Assembly: GCA_964632165.1 (NCBI GenBank)
Contig: CAZWCZ010000006.1
Location: forward strand, 1-64,000
Reading direction: 5' to 3'
Origin: SIG299 sp964632165
GTDB lineage: Bacteria; Bacillota; Clostridia; Lachnospirales; Lachnospiraceae
Length of the DNA stretch: 64,000 nt
Position 1 is the stretch's first letter; every line of letters begins with the position of its first letter. The translations under genes and the position numbers were made by a program. This document shows, piece after piece, positions 17,959 through 26,610 of this stretch. The notes beneath the pieces are model-generated. The model worked only from the letters and a program-made list of their open reading frames with translations, ran no database searches and was not told where the DNA came from.

Positions 17959-19554
17959 TTAAAACTGATTGTAAATAAACTGGCTGGCGTCATAACCTAC
18001 ACCATACGCTCCAAACAAAAGTACGGCAAGGAACAATCCATACCACAGAACGCTTCTTGCTGCGACCGGTAATGTTCTGATTTTTTCCCTTACCGAACCG
18101 CTTCTTTGCAAAAGGCTGACTGCAACCAGTATTCCAAGACCGACAAGCAGTATCACATAATCCCGGATCTCCAGTCCGAGGTTTAGCATGCTTCCGTCAA
18201 AAAAGACATTCCAATTCCATGTGGTAAACATGGAACCAAACATTTGAAAAGTCAGCGGCACGTCACGATAACAGTCAAACATTCTCAAACAGCTCATTAA
18301 AAGAATTGTTCTTACAACACGGAATCCACGGAAGGAAACGGATCTGTCTGCTTTAGGAAATCGCTGATGGAATTTCTGATACCATGGTTCCAATTCCTGC
18401 GAGATCATAATAACAACAAAATTTCCAAGTCCCCAGACAATAAAGTTCCAGCTGGCTCCGTGCCAGATCCCAGTCGTAAACCAAACAACAAAAGAGGCAA
18501 GGTATACCGGCATCCTTTTACCGATTGCTTCTCCGAAATGTTTTCTGGAAAACCTCGAAAACTTTAACATCGGCTGACAAACAGAAATCGGGTAAAAAAT
18601 GTAATCCGTAAACCAGCTGCCCATTGTCATGTGCCAGCGGTTCCAATATTCTTTGATGTTCTTTGAAAAATACGGGCGTTCAAAGTTTTCCGTTACCCGG
18701 ATCCCAAAAATCTGAGCAATCCCGATCGTAATATCAATGCCTCCCGTGAAATCCGCATACAGCTCCAGTGCGTAAAACAGCATACCGGCGAATACATATG
18801 CTCCTTTGTACCGTTCCGGTCCCTGGATCAGCTCATTGACAGCAATAAGCATACGGTCAGCAATCACCATTTTCTTAAAATATCCCCAAAGAACTCTCTG
18901 CATTCCCAAAGATATCTTTGAAAAATCAAAAGGATGTTCTTCGTATAAGGTCTGCGCCAATGAATCATATCTGCTGATCGGTCCCTGCACAAGTTGTGGA
19001 AAAAACGATACAAACAGTGCAAACCGGAACGGATTTTTTTCAGCTTCATATTTTCCTCGATATACATCAATCAGATATCCCATAGACTGAAACGTATAAA
19101 ATGAAATTCCAAGCGGAAGCACCAAATTCAAAAACGAAAGCTGCTTTGTCCCGCCAAATACCCCGAGAAATGCATTTACGTTCGAAATAGCAAAGTTTGT
19201 GTATTTGACAACTGCCAGGATCCCAAGATTAAAGATCAGACACGCTAACAGCAAGTGCCACTGTTTCTTCTTTTCCCGTGCCTTGTATTCTTTTTTTTCT
19301 TCTCTGGAAAGTTCTTCTTTATGTTCCTTTATGTAGCCTGCAGCTTTCTTTTGCAGCAATGTGATTTTTCGTGCGAACAGATATGTAGATACCGTTGTAA
19401 CAAAAAGATATGGCAGAAAAGACGCTCCGGCAATGAAATAAAAAACATAACTTGCCACCAATAACAGCATCCACTGCCATTTCTTCGGTACAATGTAATA
19501 TAAAACACATGTTATCAGCACGAAAAACATAAATTCATACGATGTAAATAACAT
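17959..19554 (-). CDS. MBOAT-family membrane O-acyltransferase (DltB/AlgI-like)
   Basis: 531-residue polytopic membrane protein starting MLFTSYEFMFFVL, typical of the AlgI/PatA/DltB branch. It has the conserved segment EYWNRWHMTMGSWFTDYIFYP (near 305) and the catalytic-histidine motif GIWHGASWNFIVWG (near 365). The start ATG follows AAGGTGAAGGCGT. Between a carrier protein (20 bases upstream) and an SGNH protein (18 bases downstream) it occupies the DltB place: it would take the acyl/aminoacyl thioester from the carrier and move it across the membrane. At 531 residues it is longer than DltB (about 400) and nearer AlgI size, so the group and acceptor may differ from D-alanine and teichoic acid. 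Confidence 0.88.
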   Translation of the reverse strand: MLFTSYEFMFFVLITCVLYYIVPKKWQWMLLLVASYVFYFIAGASFLPYLFVTTVSTYLFARKITLLQKKAAGYIKEHKEELSREEKKEYKAREKKKQWHLLLACLIFNLGILAVVKYTNFAISNVNAFLGVFGGTKQLSFLNLVLPLGISFYTFQSMGYLIDVYRGKYEAEKNPFRFALFVSFFPQLVQGPISRYDSLAQTLYEEHPFDFSKISLGMQRVLWGYFKKMVIADRMLIAVNELIQGPERYKGAYVFAGMLFYALELYADFTGGIDITIGIAQIFGIRVTENFERPYFSKNIKEYWNRWHMTMGSWFTDYIFYPISVCQPMLKFSRFSRKHFGEAIGKRMPVYLASFVVWFTTGIWHGASWNFIVWGLGNFVVIMISQELEPWYQKFHQRFPKADRSVSFRGFRVVRTILLMSCLRMFDCYRDVPLTFQMFGSMFTTWNWNVFFDGSMLNLGLEIRDYVILLVGLGILVAVSLLQRSGSVREKIRTLPVAARSVLWYGLFLAVLLFGAYGVGYDASQFIYNQF

Positions 19555-19574
19555 ACGCCTTCACCTTTGACTTA

Positions 19575-19805
19575 TTATTCTTCATCCAGCAAACGTTCCA
19601 CCAATGCCCAAAGTGCTTTTGCCGAATTAAAGTTTTCCGGAATGATTTCCTCTGCCGGCACGGCAACATCAAATTCGTTGTTGATTTCTGAGATTAGTGT
19701 AACAATATCAAAAGAATCCAGTACTTTTTTATCGATCAAAGCCTCATGCGTTTCAAAATCAATTTCCGGGTGCAGTTCTTTTAAAATATCAAGTAATTCA
19801 TTCAT
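19575..19805 (-). CDS. DltC-like acyl/aminoacyl carrier protein
   Basis: 76-residue phosphopantetheine carrier with the attachment Ser31 in LDSFDIVTLISEI and the acidic helices expected of DltC/ACP. It carries the residue loaded by the ligase encoded just upstream. The start ATG has AAGGAAAC at rather long spacing. The DSF motif matches DltC-type carriers, and the protein is clearly distinct from the fatty-acid ACP at 30953 (DSLD). Sixty-six bases separate it from the ligase. Confidence 0.88.
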   Translation of the reverse strand: MNELLDILKELHPEIDFETHEALIDKKVLDSFDIVTLISEINNEFDVAVPAEEIIPENFNSAKALWALVERLLDEE

Positions 19806-19871
19806 GACTGTAGTTTCCTTTCTTATCGCTTTGTCGTATATTTTATCTTAAAACCATTCATCCGTCAAACA

Positions 19872-21389
19872 TTAACCTCTGTCTGACTGATATTTTTCTT
19901 TCAGATACACTCGATTGATCTTTCCGTTTGGTGTCAGCGGCATCCGTTCCAGCTTCTCGGTATAGTTAGGTATCATATACCGTGGGAGTTTTTCTTTCAG
20001 CCGGATCGTAACTTCTGCCGGCTCTATGTCTCCTACATAATAAAGAACAATTTTCCCTTTCACATTATCATAAATGCAGCCGGACAACCGAATCTCCTCC
20101 AGCATATTAGCATTGGCTTCTATTTCTCCAAGTTCGATACGATGTCCCATATGCTTGATCTGATAGTCTTTTCTGGAAACAAAAACAAGCTCTCCGTGCT
20201 CATTGTATCTTCCGATATCACCGGTACGATAAATCAATTCCGGATATGCCGTATTGAGCGGATTCTGCACAAATGCTTCCTGCGTTTTTTCCGGATTATT
20301 ATAATACCCCATGGTCAATGAAGTACCTCGAATACAGATTTCTCCCGGTTTCCCCGGTTCTGCCCGCTTGTTTTCTTCATCTAAAAGAAGGATCTCTGTG
20401 TTTTTAAAAGGTCTGCCGATCGGGATTGCCTCGTCCGGTCCAAACTCTCTGTCAACCTTATAATAACAGCACATTCCGGTACCTTCCGTCGGTCCGTAGA
20501 GATTTGTAAATTTGGCATTTGGAAGCGTCTCTCTCCAAAGACGGAACTGCTTTATCGGAAATACTTCACTGCCAAATGCGATCGTGTGCAAATATTGCGG
20601 AACTACTTTTTTAAAGACTCCAAATGCAGAGATCATTGTCAATGCAGACACAACCCAGCAGATTGTATTGATCTTTTTCTCATTTAAAAATTCCACTAAT
20701 TTTACCGGGAACATGAATAAATTCTTTGGTATCAGATACGTAGTGGCACCAAACTTCAATGTCGGATATAATTCTTTTAAGCAGGCATCAAAATAAAGCG
20801 GTGTCTGATTTCCAAACACCGTATGTTCATTAAATTCCAGTGTTTCTGATAATTGTTCAATATAATCCAAGACCGAACGATGGCAGGCCACAACACCCTT
20901 CGGAACTCCCGTAGATCCCGAGGTAAATACAACATAGATTGCATCTGTATCAATTGCTTTTTCACGTATAGTTAAAAGCAGTTCCTGATTTTCCTTTGTC
21001 CGAATTAAATCATCATACAGATACAGTTCTCCCGTAAATTGAAACCCTTTGGCAGCTTCCATTGTCTTTTCGTCACAAATAACAGCCTTTGGCTTTAAAT
21101 TTTCCAGGATAAGATCAATCCGTGCTCTCGGCATTTCTTCATCGATCGGCACATAAAAATTACCGGAATTGATCACTCCAAAAAAAGCAGTAATCGTCTT
21201 CGGATGTTTATTCATAAATACAACAATCGGTTCCTTATAGCATCCTTTTTCTGCAAAAAATGTAGCAATTGCACGATTCTGGTCATATACATCCTGAAAC
21301 GTCAGTGCCTCTGATTCATTGGCAAAAGCGATCTTATCCGGTACTCTTTTTACCGTATCCTCTAAATAATCTAACACATGATTCTGCAT
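19872..21389 (-). CDS. DltA-like amino-acid adenylating ligase with non-DltA substrate pocket
   Basis: 505-residue AMP-forming adenylation enzyme that would activate an amino acid and load it on the adjacent carrier. Core motifs: FTSGSTGVPKGV (155-166), NLYGPTEG (296-303), YRTGD, and the C-terminal NGKINR lysine. Aligning by these motifs to NRPS A domains, I read the pocket as D201, A202, K205, C244, A271, G273, L297, G305, M306 and the C-terminal Lys. The D-alanine ligase DltA has Cys in its FCGEVLP motif where this protein has Gly (FGSEVFP), and Met where this one has Lys205. The pocket therefore differs from DltA; Lys205 suggests an acidic side chain. Start ATG follows GAGGGAAAA. Confidence 0.85.
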   Translation of the reverse strand: MQNHVLDYLEDTVKRVPDKIAFANESEALTFQDVYDQNRAIATFFAEKGCYKEPIVVFMNKHPKTITAFFGVINSGNFYVPIDEEMPRARIDLILENLKPKAVICDEKTMEAAKGFQFTGELYLYDDLIRTKENQELLLTIREKAIDTDAIYVVFTSGSTGVPKGVVACHRSVLDYIEQLSETLEFNEHTVFGNQTPLYFDACLKELYPTLKFGATTYLIPKNLFMFPVKLVEFLNEKKINTICWVVSALTMISAFGVFKKVVPQYLHTIAFGSEVFPIKQFRLWRETLPNAKFTNLYGPTEGTGMCCYYKVDREFGPDEAIPIGRPFKNTEILLLDEENKRAEPGKPGEICIRGTSLTMGYYNNPEKTQEAFVQNPLNTAYPELIYRTGDIGRYNEHGELVFVSRKDYQIKHMGHRIELGEIEANANMLEEIRLSGCIYDNVKGKIVLYYVGDIEPAEVTIRLKEKLPRYMIPNYTEKLERMPLTPNGKINRVYLKEKYQSDRG

Positions 21390-21401
21390 TTTTCCCTCAC
21401 C

Positions 21402-22112
21402 CTATATCAATTTTGTATACTTCATTTTAAGCTTCCCGCACTGCAATACTGCAGCCCTTGCCAAAACCTCCAAAACATCAAGATAACCATGACCTATCTT
21501 TTCATCACGACTGACCATGGATAGTTCCGTACATCCGAGAATGATTACCTCTGCACCATTTCCATGCAGTTCCTCTTCTACCAGAGAAAACCGTTCCATG
21601 TCAACTCTCCGTCCGGCTTTTACATTCTGATATATGATATGCATGATCATTTCCTGCTTTTCCTGTGACGGAAGTACCACTTCAATCCCCTGTGCTTCCA
21701 GTTCTTTTTGGAAAACACCGGTTCGGATCGTCCCATCAGTCGCTTCCAGACCTACTTTTTTTATTCCTTCTGCCTTTAAATACGTAGCTGTTTCTTTAAT
21801 GGCATGCAGCACCGGTATTTCCATTTTTTTCTCAATCTCCGGATATAACGCATGTGCAGTGACACATGGAATGGCTAACAATTCCGCTCCTGCCTGTTCA
21901 ATCTTCCGTCCACACGCAATGATCTGAGGACCCGGATTATCCAACGACCTTCCAAGCAAATAACTTGTCCGGTCAGGTATCTGCGGGCAATTGTATATAA
22001 TCATCGGAATATGTTCCTGGTCAACGGATGCTTCTGTCATGTCGATTACCAGTTGCATGAAATATGCGGTAGCCATTGGTCCGAGACCGCCTACTACTCC
22101 TAATGTCTTCAT
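21402..22112 (-). CDS. Aspartate/glutamate racemase-family protein
   Basis: 236 residues from the ATG at 22112 (MKTLGVVGGLGPMATA), which has AAGGAGT upstream; a longer upstream frame overlaps the preceding gene and is not needed. It is a cofactor-independent racemase with the two catalytic cysteines in IPCVTAH (Cys83) and ILGCTELS (Cys194) and the TDGTIRTGVFQKEL segment typical of the aspartate-racemase/YgeA/RacX branch. It lies 12 bases before the adenylating ligase, so it probably supplies the D-amino acid that the ligase activates. RacX-type enzymes can have broad substrate range, so the exact residue is open. Confidence 0.9.
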   Translation of the reverse strand: MKTLGVVGGLGPMATAYFMQLVIDMTEASVDQEHIPMIIYNCPQIPDRTSYLLGRSLDNPGPQIIACGRKIEQAGAELLAIPCVTAHALYPEIEKKMEIPVLHAIKETATYLKAEGIKKVGLEATDGTIRTGVFQKELEAQGIEVVLPSQEKQEMIMHIIYQNVKAGRRVDMERFSLVEEELHGNGAEVIILGCTELSMVSRDEKIGHGYLDVLEVLARAAVLQCGKLKMKYTKLI

Positions 22113-22167
22113 TTTCAGTACTCCTTCCCGCTCCCGTTTATCCTCTCTGAACTGTTTCCACCATGAT

Positions 22168-23649
22168 CTATTGGATCTCCGGATACAGGCTGCGGTCAAA
22201 ATTATGCGAATTGTTATGTGCAGAAGAATACTCTTCCAATTCTTTGTCTGTTAAAAGGAAAAACTCACTTTTATCCTTTCGAGGTGTTGCATCAAAATGA
22301 TACCAGCCTCCATCGATATAGACAAGATTCCAGTAATGCGATGGATTTGTTGTCGCTTTGACTATATCAATATTAGGGATTCCTGCTCTTGTCAAAAGTT
22401 CTTTTGCCGACGCTGCAAATACAAAACAGTCTCCTTGTTTTCCAAACAGACCTTCGTAAGCACCTCTCATATAATTTCCTTTTTCAGAGTGACTGATATA
22501 TCCGATATGATTTTTCAACCACTTATAAATTGCTTTTGCTTTTTGACGGTCTGTCATTCCATCCGTCAGAATATCTGCAAGGATAGCATCCGCTTTCTCG
22601 TGAATTTTCTCTTCATCAGCCCATTTCGGCTCTTCCTCTAATACATTTACCTTTCCTGTCACCGTCGTTGTATTCCCTGAACAGTCAGATACCGAATAGA
22701 TAACTTCGTATGTGCCTACCGTATTTAGATCAACCCCGGAGCGGTCGATCGTTACTTTCATTTCGGATGCCGTATCAATATCATCATAATAACTGATGGC
22801 CTTTTTGTAAGAGACCGTACCTCCTGCGATCACATCAATATCCGTGACCGTAACCGTTGGTGCTTTTGTATCTCTCTTAACGGAAACATATACATAAGTA
22901 TAGGTAGTATTTCCGCTTGCGTCTGTTACAGTAATGATTCCTTCCTGATCACCTTCCTCCTGCCATTTCGGTTCTTTATGAAACGCAACCACTGTCTCGG
23001 TATCATCCTTGATCTCTTCAATGAAATCTTCTGCACTTAACGGCTTATTTAACCAGGTAGTAAGTGTTTTGACCATGACTATCGGATATTTCAAATCTGC
23101 GATTTTAAGAACAGATGTCGCTTTTTCTCCATCTAAAAGGAACTCTATTTCATATTCTCCAAGTATTTCCGTGTCGATCGAACTGATATCCGTAACATAA
23201 GAAATCTTGCTTCCTTTTTCTATCAAAAATGCATCCGCTTCCGGCAGAGAACTTCTCACATGGACATCCAGCCGATCCATAAGATTCCTCACATTCAGGT
23301 ATGCCTTTGCTTTTGTTTTATTTCCTGCCGCATCCGTTACTTCAATTTCAACTTCGGTCAGACCATATACTTTTCCAAGGCTGTCTTCTTCCGTACCTGC
23401 TGCAAAACATGCCGTCCAGGAAGATTCTTCTTCGACTTTTTCAATAAAATCTTCCGGAACTACTTTGGTTCCATAAGATACTGTTACATTTTTGGTCACA
23501 ACTGTCGGTGCTGTGATATCTGACGGAGCAGAAGGATTTTTTTCTAATCGCCTGCTATAGAATAAGGCTGCCAAAAATACTAAAAAAAGTACAAAAATGC
23601 TGCCTGACAAGGCAAAAACCGTATTGCCGCTTTTTCTTTTTCCTGCCAT
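22168..23649 (-). CDS. Membrane-anchored protein with Ig-like (DUF5011-type) repeats and a transglutaminase-like domain
   Basis: 493 residues: an N-terminal membrane helix (about 12-32), then roughly three extracellular Ig-like repeats with the D-x-SGN/DAAGN motif (VTDAAGN, VTDASGN, VSDCSGN) that open with DITAPTV or DTKAPTV, then a C-terminal transglutaminase-like cysteine domain. The catalytic triad is visible: GDCFVFAA (Cys near 406), SHYWNLVYIDGGW (His) and YHFDAT (Asp). The start ATG has GGAGGAAGTAAGTTT upstream. It is the first gene of the dlt-like operon, right behind a consensus promoter. It probably acts on peptide cross-bridges or surface proteins outside the cell; whether it handles the residue activated by the ligase is inference. 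Confidence 0.88.
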   Translation of the reverse strand: MAGKRKSGNTVFALSGSIFVLFLVFLAALFYSRRLEKNPSAPSDITAPTVVTKNVTVSYGTKVVPEDFIEKVEEESSWTACFAAGTEEDSLGKVYGLTEVEIEVTDAAGNKTKAKAYLNVRNLMDRLDVHVRSSLPEADAFLIEKGSKISYVTDISSIDTEILGEYEIEFLLDGEKATSVLKIADLKYPIVMVKTLTTWLNKPLSAEDFIEEIKDDTETVVAFHKEPKWQEEGDQEGIITVTDASGNTTYTYVYVSVKRDTKAPTVTVTDIDVIAGGTVSYKKAISYYDDIDTASEMKVTIDRSGVDLNTVGTYEVIYSVSDCSGNTTTVTGKVNVLEEEPKWADEEKIHEKADAILADILTDGMTDRQKAKAIYKWLKNHIGYISHSEKGNYMRGAYEGLFGKQGDCFVFAASAKELLTRAGIPNIDIVKATTNPSHYWNLVYIDGGWYHFDATPRKDKSEFFLLTDKELEEYSSAHNNSHNFDRSLYPEIQ

Positions 23650-23691
23650 AAACTTACTTCCTCCATCCTACAGATTCTGCTCTTACGTCAC

Positions 23692-23720
23692 ATTTTACTC
23701 CTGTCAAATTACCGTGTCAA
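23692..23720 (-). promoter_or_regulatory. Promoter of the dlt-like operon
   Basis: Minus-strand -35 TTGACA (23715-23720), 17-base spacer, -10 TAAAAT (23692-23697). It sits 42 bases before the transglutaminase-like gene. With the terminator at 16288-16342 it frames a seven-gene transcript. Confidence 0.8.
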
Positions 23721-23793
23721 CCACTATCCGGACAATTTTACAATCCCCGTGGAGAGGCGTTTTCTAATACTTCCATTACAGATTCCACTTCGT

Positions 23794-24273
23794 TCACAGA
23801 TGTAAAACCGTACGGATGATCTCACCCGAAAAGCCCTTACGGTAAAGTTTTGCTGCTATTTTCTGCTTTTCTTCATAGGACATTGATTCCGGTTCTTCTG
23901 TTCCTGCTTTATACTTCTGCAGCTGACGCCTTACCGCCTGTTCTTCCTGCGATTCTCCGGACTCTGTCTTATAATTTTCCTCCATGGAAAAAGCAATGTC
24001 TTCCTCCGAAATTCCTTTTCTGCGCAGCAAAAATTCCAATTCTCTCCTGCTCTTAATTTCTTTCCTGCTTCGGATAAAGACTCCGGCTACCCTCCTGTCA
24101 TCCAGGTAATGAAAACTGTCCAAATAATGAAATATCTCATTACGGATGTCTTCCGGATATCCTCCCTCTATCAATTTGTCCTGCAGTTCTTTTCTGGAAT
24201 AATCTCTTTTTTCTAAAAGATGCAGCGCTCTCTTTTTTCCTTTTTTTAATAATTCATCCCTTTCGTCTGACAT
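23794..24273 (-). CDS. recX: RecX-family regulator of RecA
   Basis: 159 residues from the ATG at 24273 (MSDERDELLKKGKK), chosen because the longer frame upstream runs into recA sequence; the ribosome site GGGAAG is weak and close, and an ATG four codons upstream is possible. It contains three-helix RecX repeats (ALHLLEKRDYSRKELQDKL, RSRKEIKSRRELEFLLRRKGI, AAKLYRKGFSGEIIRTVL). It follows recA by 94 bases, as in many Firmicutes, and should share the SOS promoter. It binds RecA filaments and limits their activity. Confidence 0.9.
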   Translation of the reverse strand: MSDERDELLKKGKKRALHLLEKRDYSRKELQDKLIEGGYPEDIRNEIFHYLDSFHYLDDRRVAGVFIRSRKEIKSRRELEFLLRRKGISEEDIAFSMEENYKTESGESQEEQAVRRQLQKYKAGTEEPESMSYEEKQKIAAKLYRKGFSGEIIRTVLHL

Positions 24274-24367
24274 AGTTCTTCCCATCCCTGCTTTCTGTAT
24301 CCACATATTATCCTTCCGGAATACAAATTCTGCGACAGAAGTTCTCCGCCTGCCGCAGATCCTTAGT

Positions 24368-25408
24368 TTACTCTTTTGTGATTTCTTTTGCAGATGCTGT
24401 TTCTGCTGTACCTGCCGGCAAACCATACTTTGCACGGACTTTATTTTCTACTTCTGCCATAATTTCAGGATTCTCTTTCAGATAGAGCTTGGCATTTTCT
24501 CTTCCCTGACCGATTTTTGCATCATTATATGCAAACCACGCACCGCTCTTTACAATAATGTTTTCATTCGCAGCCAGATCAAGGATATCTCCTTCCCGTG
24601 AGATGCCCTTTCCAAACATGATATCGAATTCTGCTTCTTTAAACGGCGGTGCCACCTTATTTTTAACTACTTTAATGCGTGTCCTGTTACCAACCACTTC
24701 GCCGCCGCTCTTCAAAGATTCTATTCGCCGAACATCAAGACGAACGGAAGAGTAAAATTTCAGTGCACGTCCTCCGGTGGTCGTCTCCGGGTTACCAAAC
24801 ATGACTCCGACTTTTTCACGCAGCTGATTGATAAAAATAACAACGCAATTGGAGCGGCTGATTGCCGCCGTAAGTTTACGAAGTGCCTGTGACATCAGTC
24901 TTGCCTGAAGTCCTACATGGGCATCTCCCATGTCTCCTTCAATTTCAGCCTTAGGAACAAGTGCTGCAACAGAGTCTACGATCACGATATCAATTGCACC
25001 GGAACGAACCATCGTTTCTGTAATTTCCAATGCCTGTTCACCGTTGTCCGGCTGAGAAATATACAGATTATCAATATCTACACCAATGTTCTTTGCATAA
25101 ACCGGATCCAATGCATGTTCTGCATCAATGAATCCTGCAATTCCTCCACGTTTCTGGATTTCTGCTACCATATGTAATGCCACAGTAGTCTTACCACTGG
25201 ATTCCGGACCATAAATCTCTACAATGCGTCCTTTGGGAATACCGCCGACACCAAGTGCAATATCCAAACTCAGCGATCCGGTCGGCACTGCCTCTACATT
25301 CATATGTGCTTCCCTGTCACCAAGCTTCATAACGGATCCTTTTCCGTACTGCTTTTCTATCTGCCCCAATGCAGATTCCAATGCTTTTAATTTTTCATTG
25401 TCTGCCAT
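24368..25408 (-). CDS. recA: Recombinase RecA
   Basis: 346 residues from the ATG at 25408 (MADNEKLKALESALGQ), which has GGAGG eight bases upstream; a longer frame has no good ribosome site. Walker A GPESSGKTT, the LexA/self-cleavage coprotease core, loop L1/L2 region (QLREKVGVMFGNPETTTGGRAL split across it), and an Ala/Glu-rich C-terminus. It drives homologous recombination and triggers the SOS response. It is regulated by a near-perfect promoter and LexA boxes directly upstream. Confidence 0.99.
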   Translation of the reverse strand: MADNEKLKALESALGQIEKQYGKGSVMKLGDREAHMNVEAVPTGSLSLDIALGVGGIPKGRIVEIYGPESSGKTTVALHMVAEIQKRGGIAGFIDAEHALDPVYAKNIGVDIDNLYISQPDNGEQALEITETMVRSGAIDIVIVDSVAALVPKAEIEGDMGDAHVGLQARLMSQALRKLTAAISRSNCVVIFINQLREKVGVMFGNPETTTGGRALKFYSSVRLDVRRIESLKSGGEVVGNRTRIKVVKNKVAPPFKEAEFDIMFGKGISREGDILDLAANENIIVKSGAWFAYNDAKIGQGRENAKLYLKENPEIMAEVENKVRAKYGLPAGTAETASAKEITKE

Positions 25409-25429
25409 ACTGTCTACCTCCATACAATC

Positions 25430-25441
25430 GACCATTTGTTC
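25430..25441 (-). promoter_or_regulatory. Second LexA (SOS) box of recA, one mismatch
   Basis: Minus-strand GAACAAATGGTC, matching the Gram-positive LexA core GAAC-N4-GTTC at seven of eight defined bases. It starts 14 bases from the perfect box. Confidence 0.5.
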
Positions 25442-25443
25442 TC

Positions 25444-25455
25444 GAACCTTTGTTC
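25444..25455 (-). promoter_or_regulatory. LexA (SOS) box of recA
   Basis: Minus-strand GAACAAAGGTTC is a perfect GAAC-N4-GTTC LexA (DinR) core, three bases downstream of the -10, where repressor binding would block the transcription start. Confidence 0.85.
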
Positions 25456-25457
25456 TT

Positions 25458-25486
25458 ATTATATGCTGTTACCTGCCATTTGTCAA
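25458..25486 (-). promoter_or_regulatory. Promoter of recA-recX
   Basis: Minus-strand TTGACA (25481-25486), exactly 17 bases, TATAAT (25458-25463): a full consensus housekeeping promoter. Confidence 0.92.
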
Positions 25487-25549
25487 GAACCTGCGTACAT
25501 CTTTTTCAAATTTACAATTCTGGAATTACTTATAGTTTAACAGAACAAG

Positions 25550-25584
25550 GCGTTAAAAACAATAGCGGAAAGGCGTTATTTCCG
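25550..25584 (-). terminator. Probable terminator after ftsY
   Basis: 6-bp stem CGGAAA/TTTCCG with a 7-base loop, then a few bases and TTGTTTTT on the minus strand. It lies between the ftsY stop and the recA promoter. The distance from stem to T-run is longer than ideal. Confidence 0.45.
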
Positions 25585-25635
25585 TTCCTTTTTCGCTGTT
25601 CAGAAGCAAAAAACGTACCTTTGACAACTCCTGCC

Positions 25636-26586
25636 CTATGCCGGATTTTCTTCTCCTTCTCCCATTCCGTCAAACAGTGCGTCGATAAATGCGTCCGGAT
25701 CAAACTTCTGAAGATCTTCCATACGTTCTCCGACACCGATATATTTTACCGGAACAGAAAGTTCTGATTGAATGGCAAGTGCGATTCCTCCTTTTGCCGT
25801 TCCGTCCAATTTTGTCAGAATGATTCCGTCGATTGAAGCTGCCGCATTGAATTCTTTTGCCTGCACCAATGCATTCTGCCCGGTTGTTCCGTCCAAAACG
25901 ACCATGGTTTCCCGATAGCAGCCCGGGTATTCCCTTTCAATTACCCGGTCGATCTTTTTCAATTCTTCCATCAGATTTTTCTTATTATGAAGACGTCCTG
26001 CCGTGTCACAGATAAGTACATCGGTATCTCTTGCCTTTGCTGCCGTTACTGCGTCAAACACAACAGCCGCCGGATCAGAACCTTCTTTTTGCGCGATGAT
26101 CTCTACTTCGGCCCGATGTGCCCATTCCGTCAGCTGCTCCACTGCCGCTGCACGGAACGTATCTGCAGCCGCGATCAGGACTTTCTTCCCATCTGCCTTT
26201 AACTGCCCTGCAAGTTTCCCGACGGAAGTTGTTTTACCTACGCCGTTTACCCCGATCAGAAGAACGACAGACTTACGGTTTTCAAATTCATACGCATCTT
26301 CCGGAACAGACATCTGTTCTTTCATGCTGTCCATCAAAAGCTTGCGGCATTCCTCCGGACTCTTTGTCTTTGTTTCCTTAACTTTCTGCTTCAAAGATTC
26401 TATGATTTGTGCCGCAGCATGGACTCCGACATCTGCCATTACAAGGATTTCTTCCAATTCTTCATAAAAATCATCATCGATTGTCGAAAATCCGCTGAAT
26501 ATGGAATCTATTCCGGAAGTAATTGAATTCCTTGTTTTGGAAAGTCCTTCTGCCAGCCTGCTAAAAAAGCCTTTTTTTTCTCCCAT
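25636..26586 (-). CDS. ftsY: Signal recognition particle receptor
   Basis: SRP GTPase that docks ribosome-nascent chain complexes at the membrane. 316 residues: a short N-domain with little acidic A-region, then the G domain with GVNGVGKTTSVGKLA (P-loop), DTFRAAAVEQL, DTAGRLHNK and TKLDGTAKGG. The start ATG has GGGAG upstream. It follows smc by 24 bases in the conserved rnc-smc-ftsY order. Confidence 0.98.
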   Translation of the reverse strand: MGEKKGFFSRLAEGLSKTRNSITSGIDSIFSGFSTIDDDFYEELEEILVMADVGVHAAAQIIESLKQKVKETKTKSPEECRKLLMDSMKEQMSVPEDAYEFENRKSVVLLIGVNGVGKTTSVGKLAGQLKADGKKVLIAAADTFRAAAVEQLTEWAHRAEVEIIAQKEGSDPAAVVFDAVTAAKARDTDVLICDTAGRLHNKKNLMEELKKIDRVIEREYPGCYRETMVVLDGTTGQNALVQAKEFNAAASIDGIILTKLDGTAKGGIALAIQSELSVPVKYIGVGERMEDLQKFDPDAFIDALFDGMGEGEENPA

Positions 26587-26610
26587 AATGTTGCTCCCTC
26601 TCTGCTGTTT

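Noticed and set aside
19872..21389. Calling the ligase dltA
   Set aside because: Pocket residues differ from DltA and the gene order and partners differ, so the symbol would suggest a known D-alanine function that is not supported.
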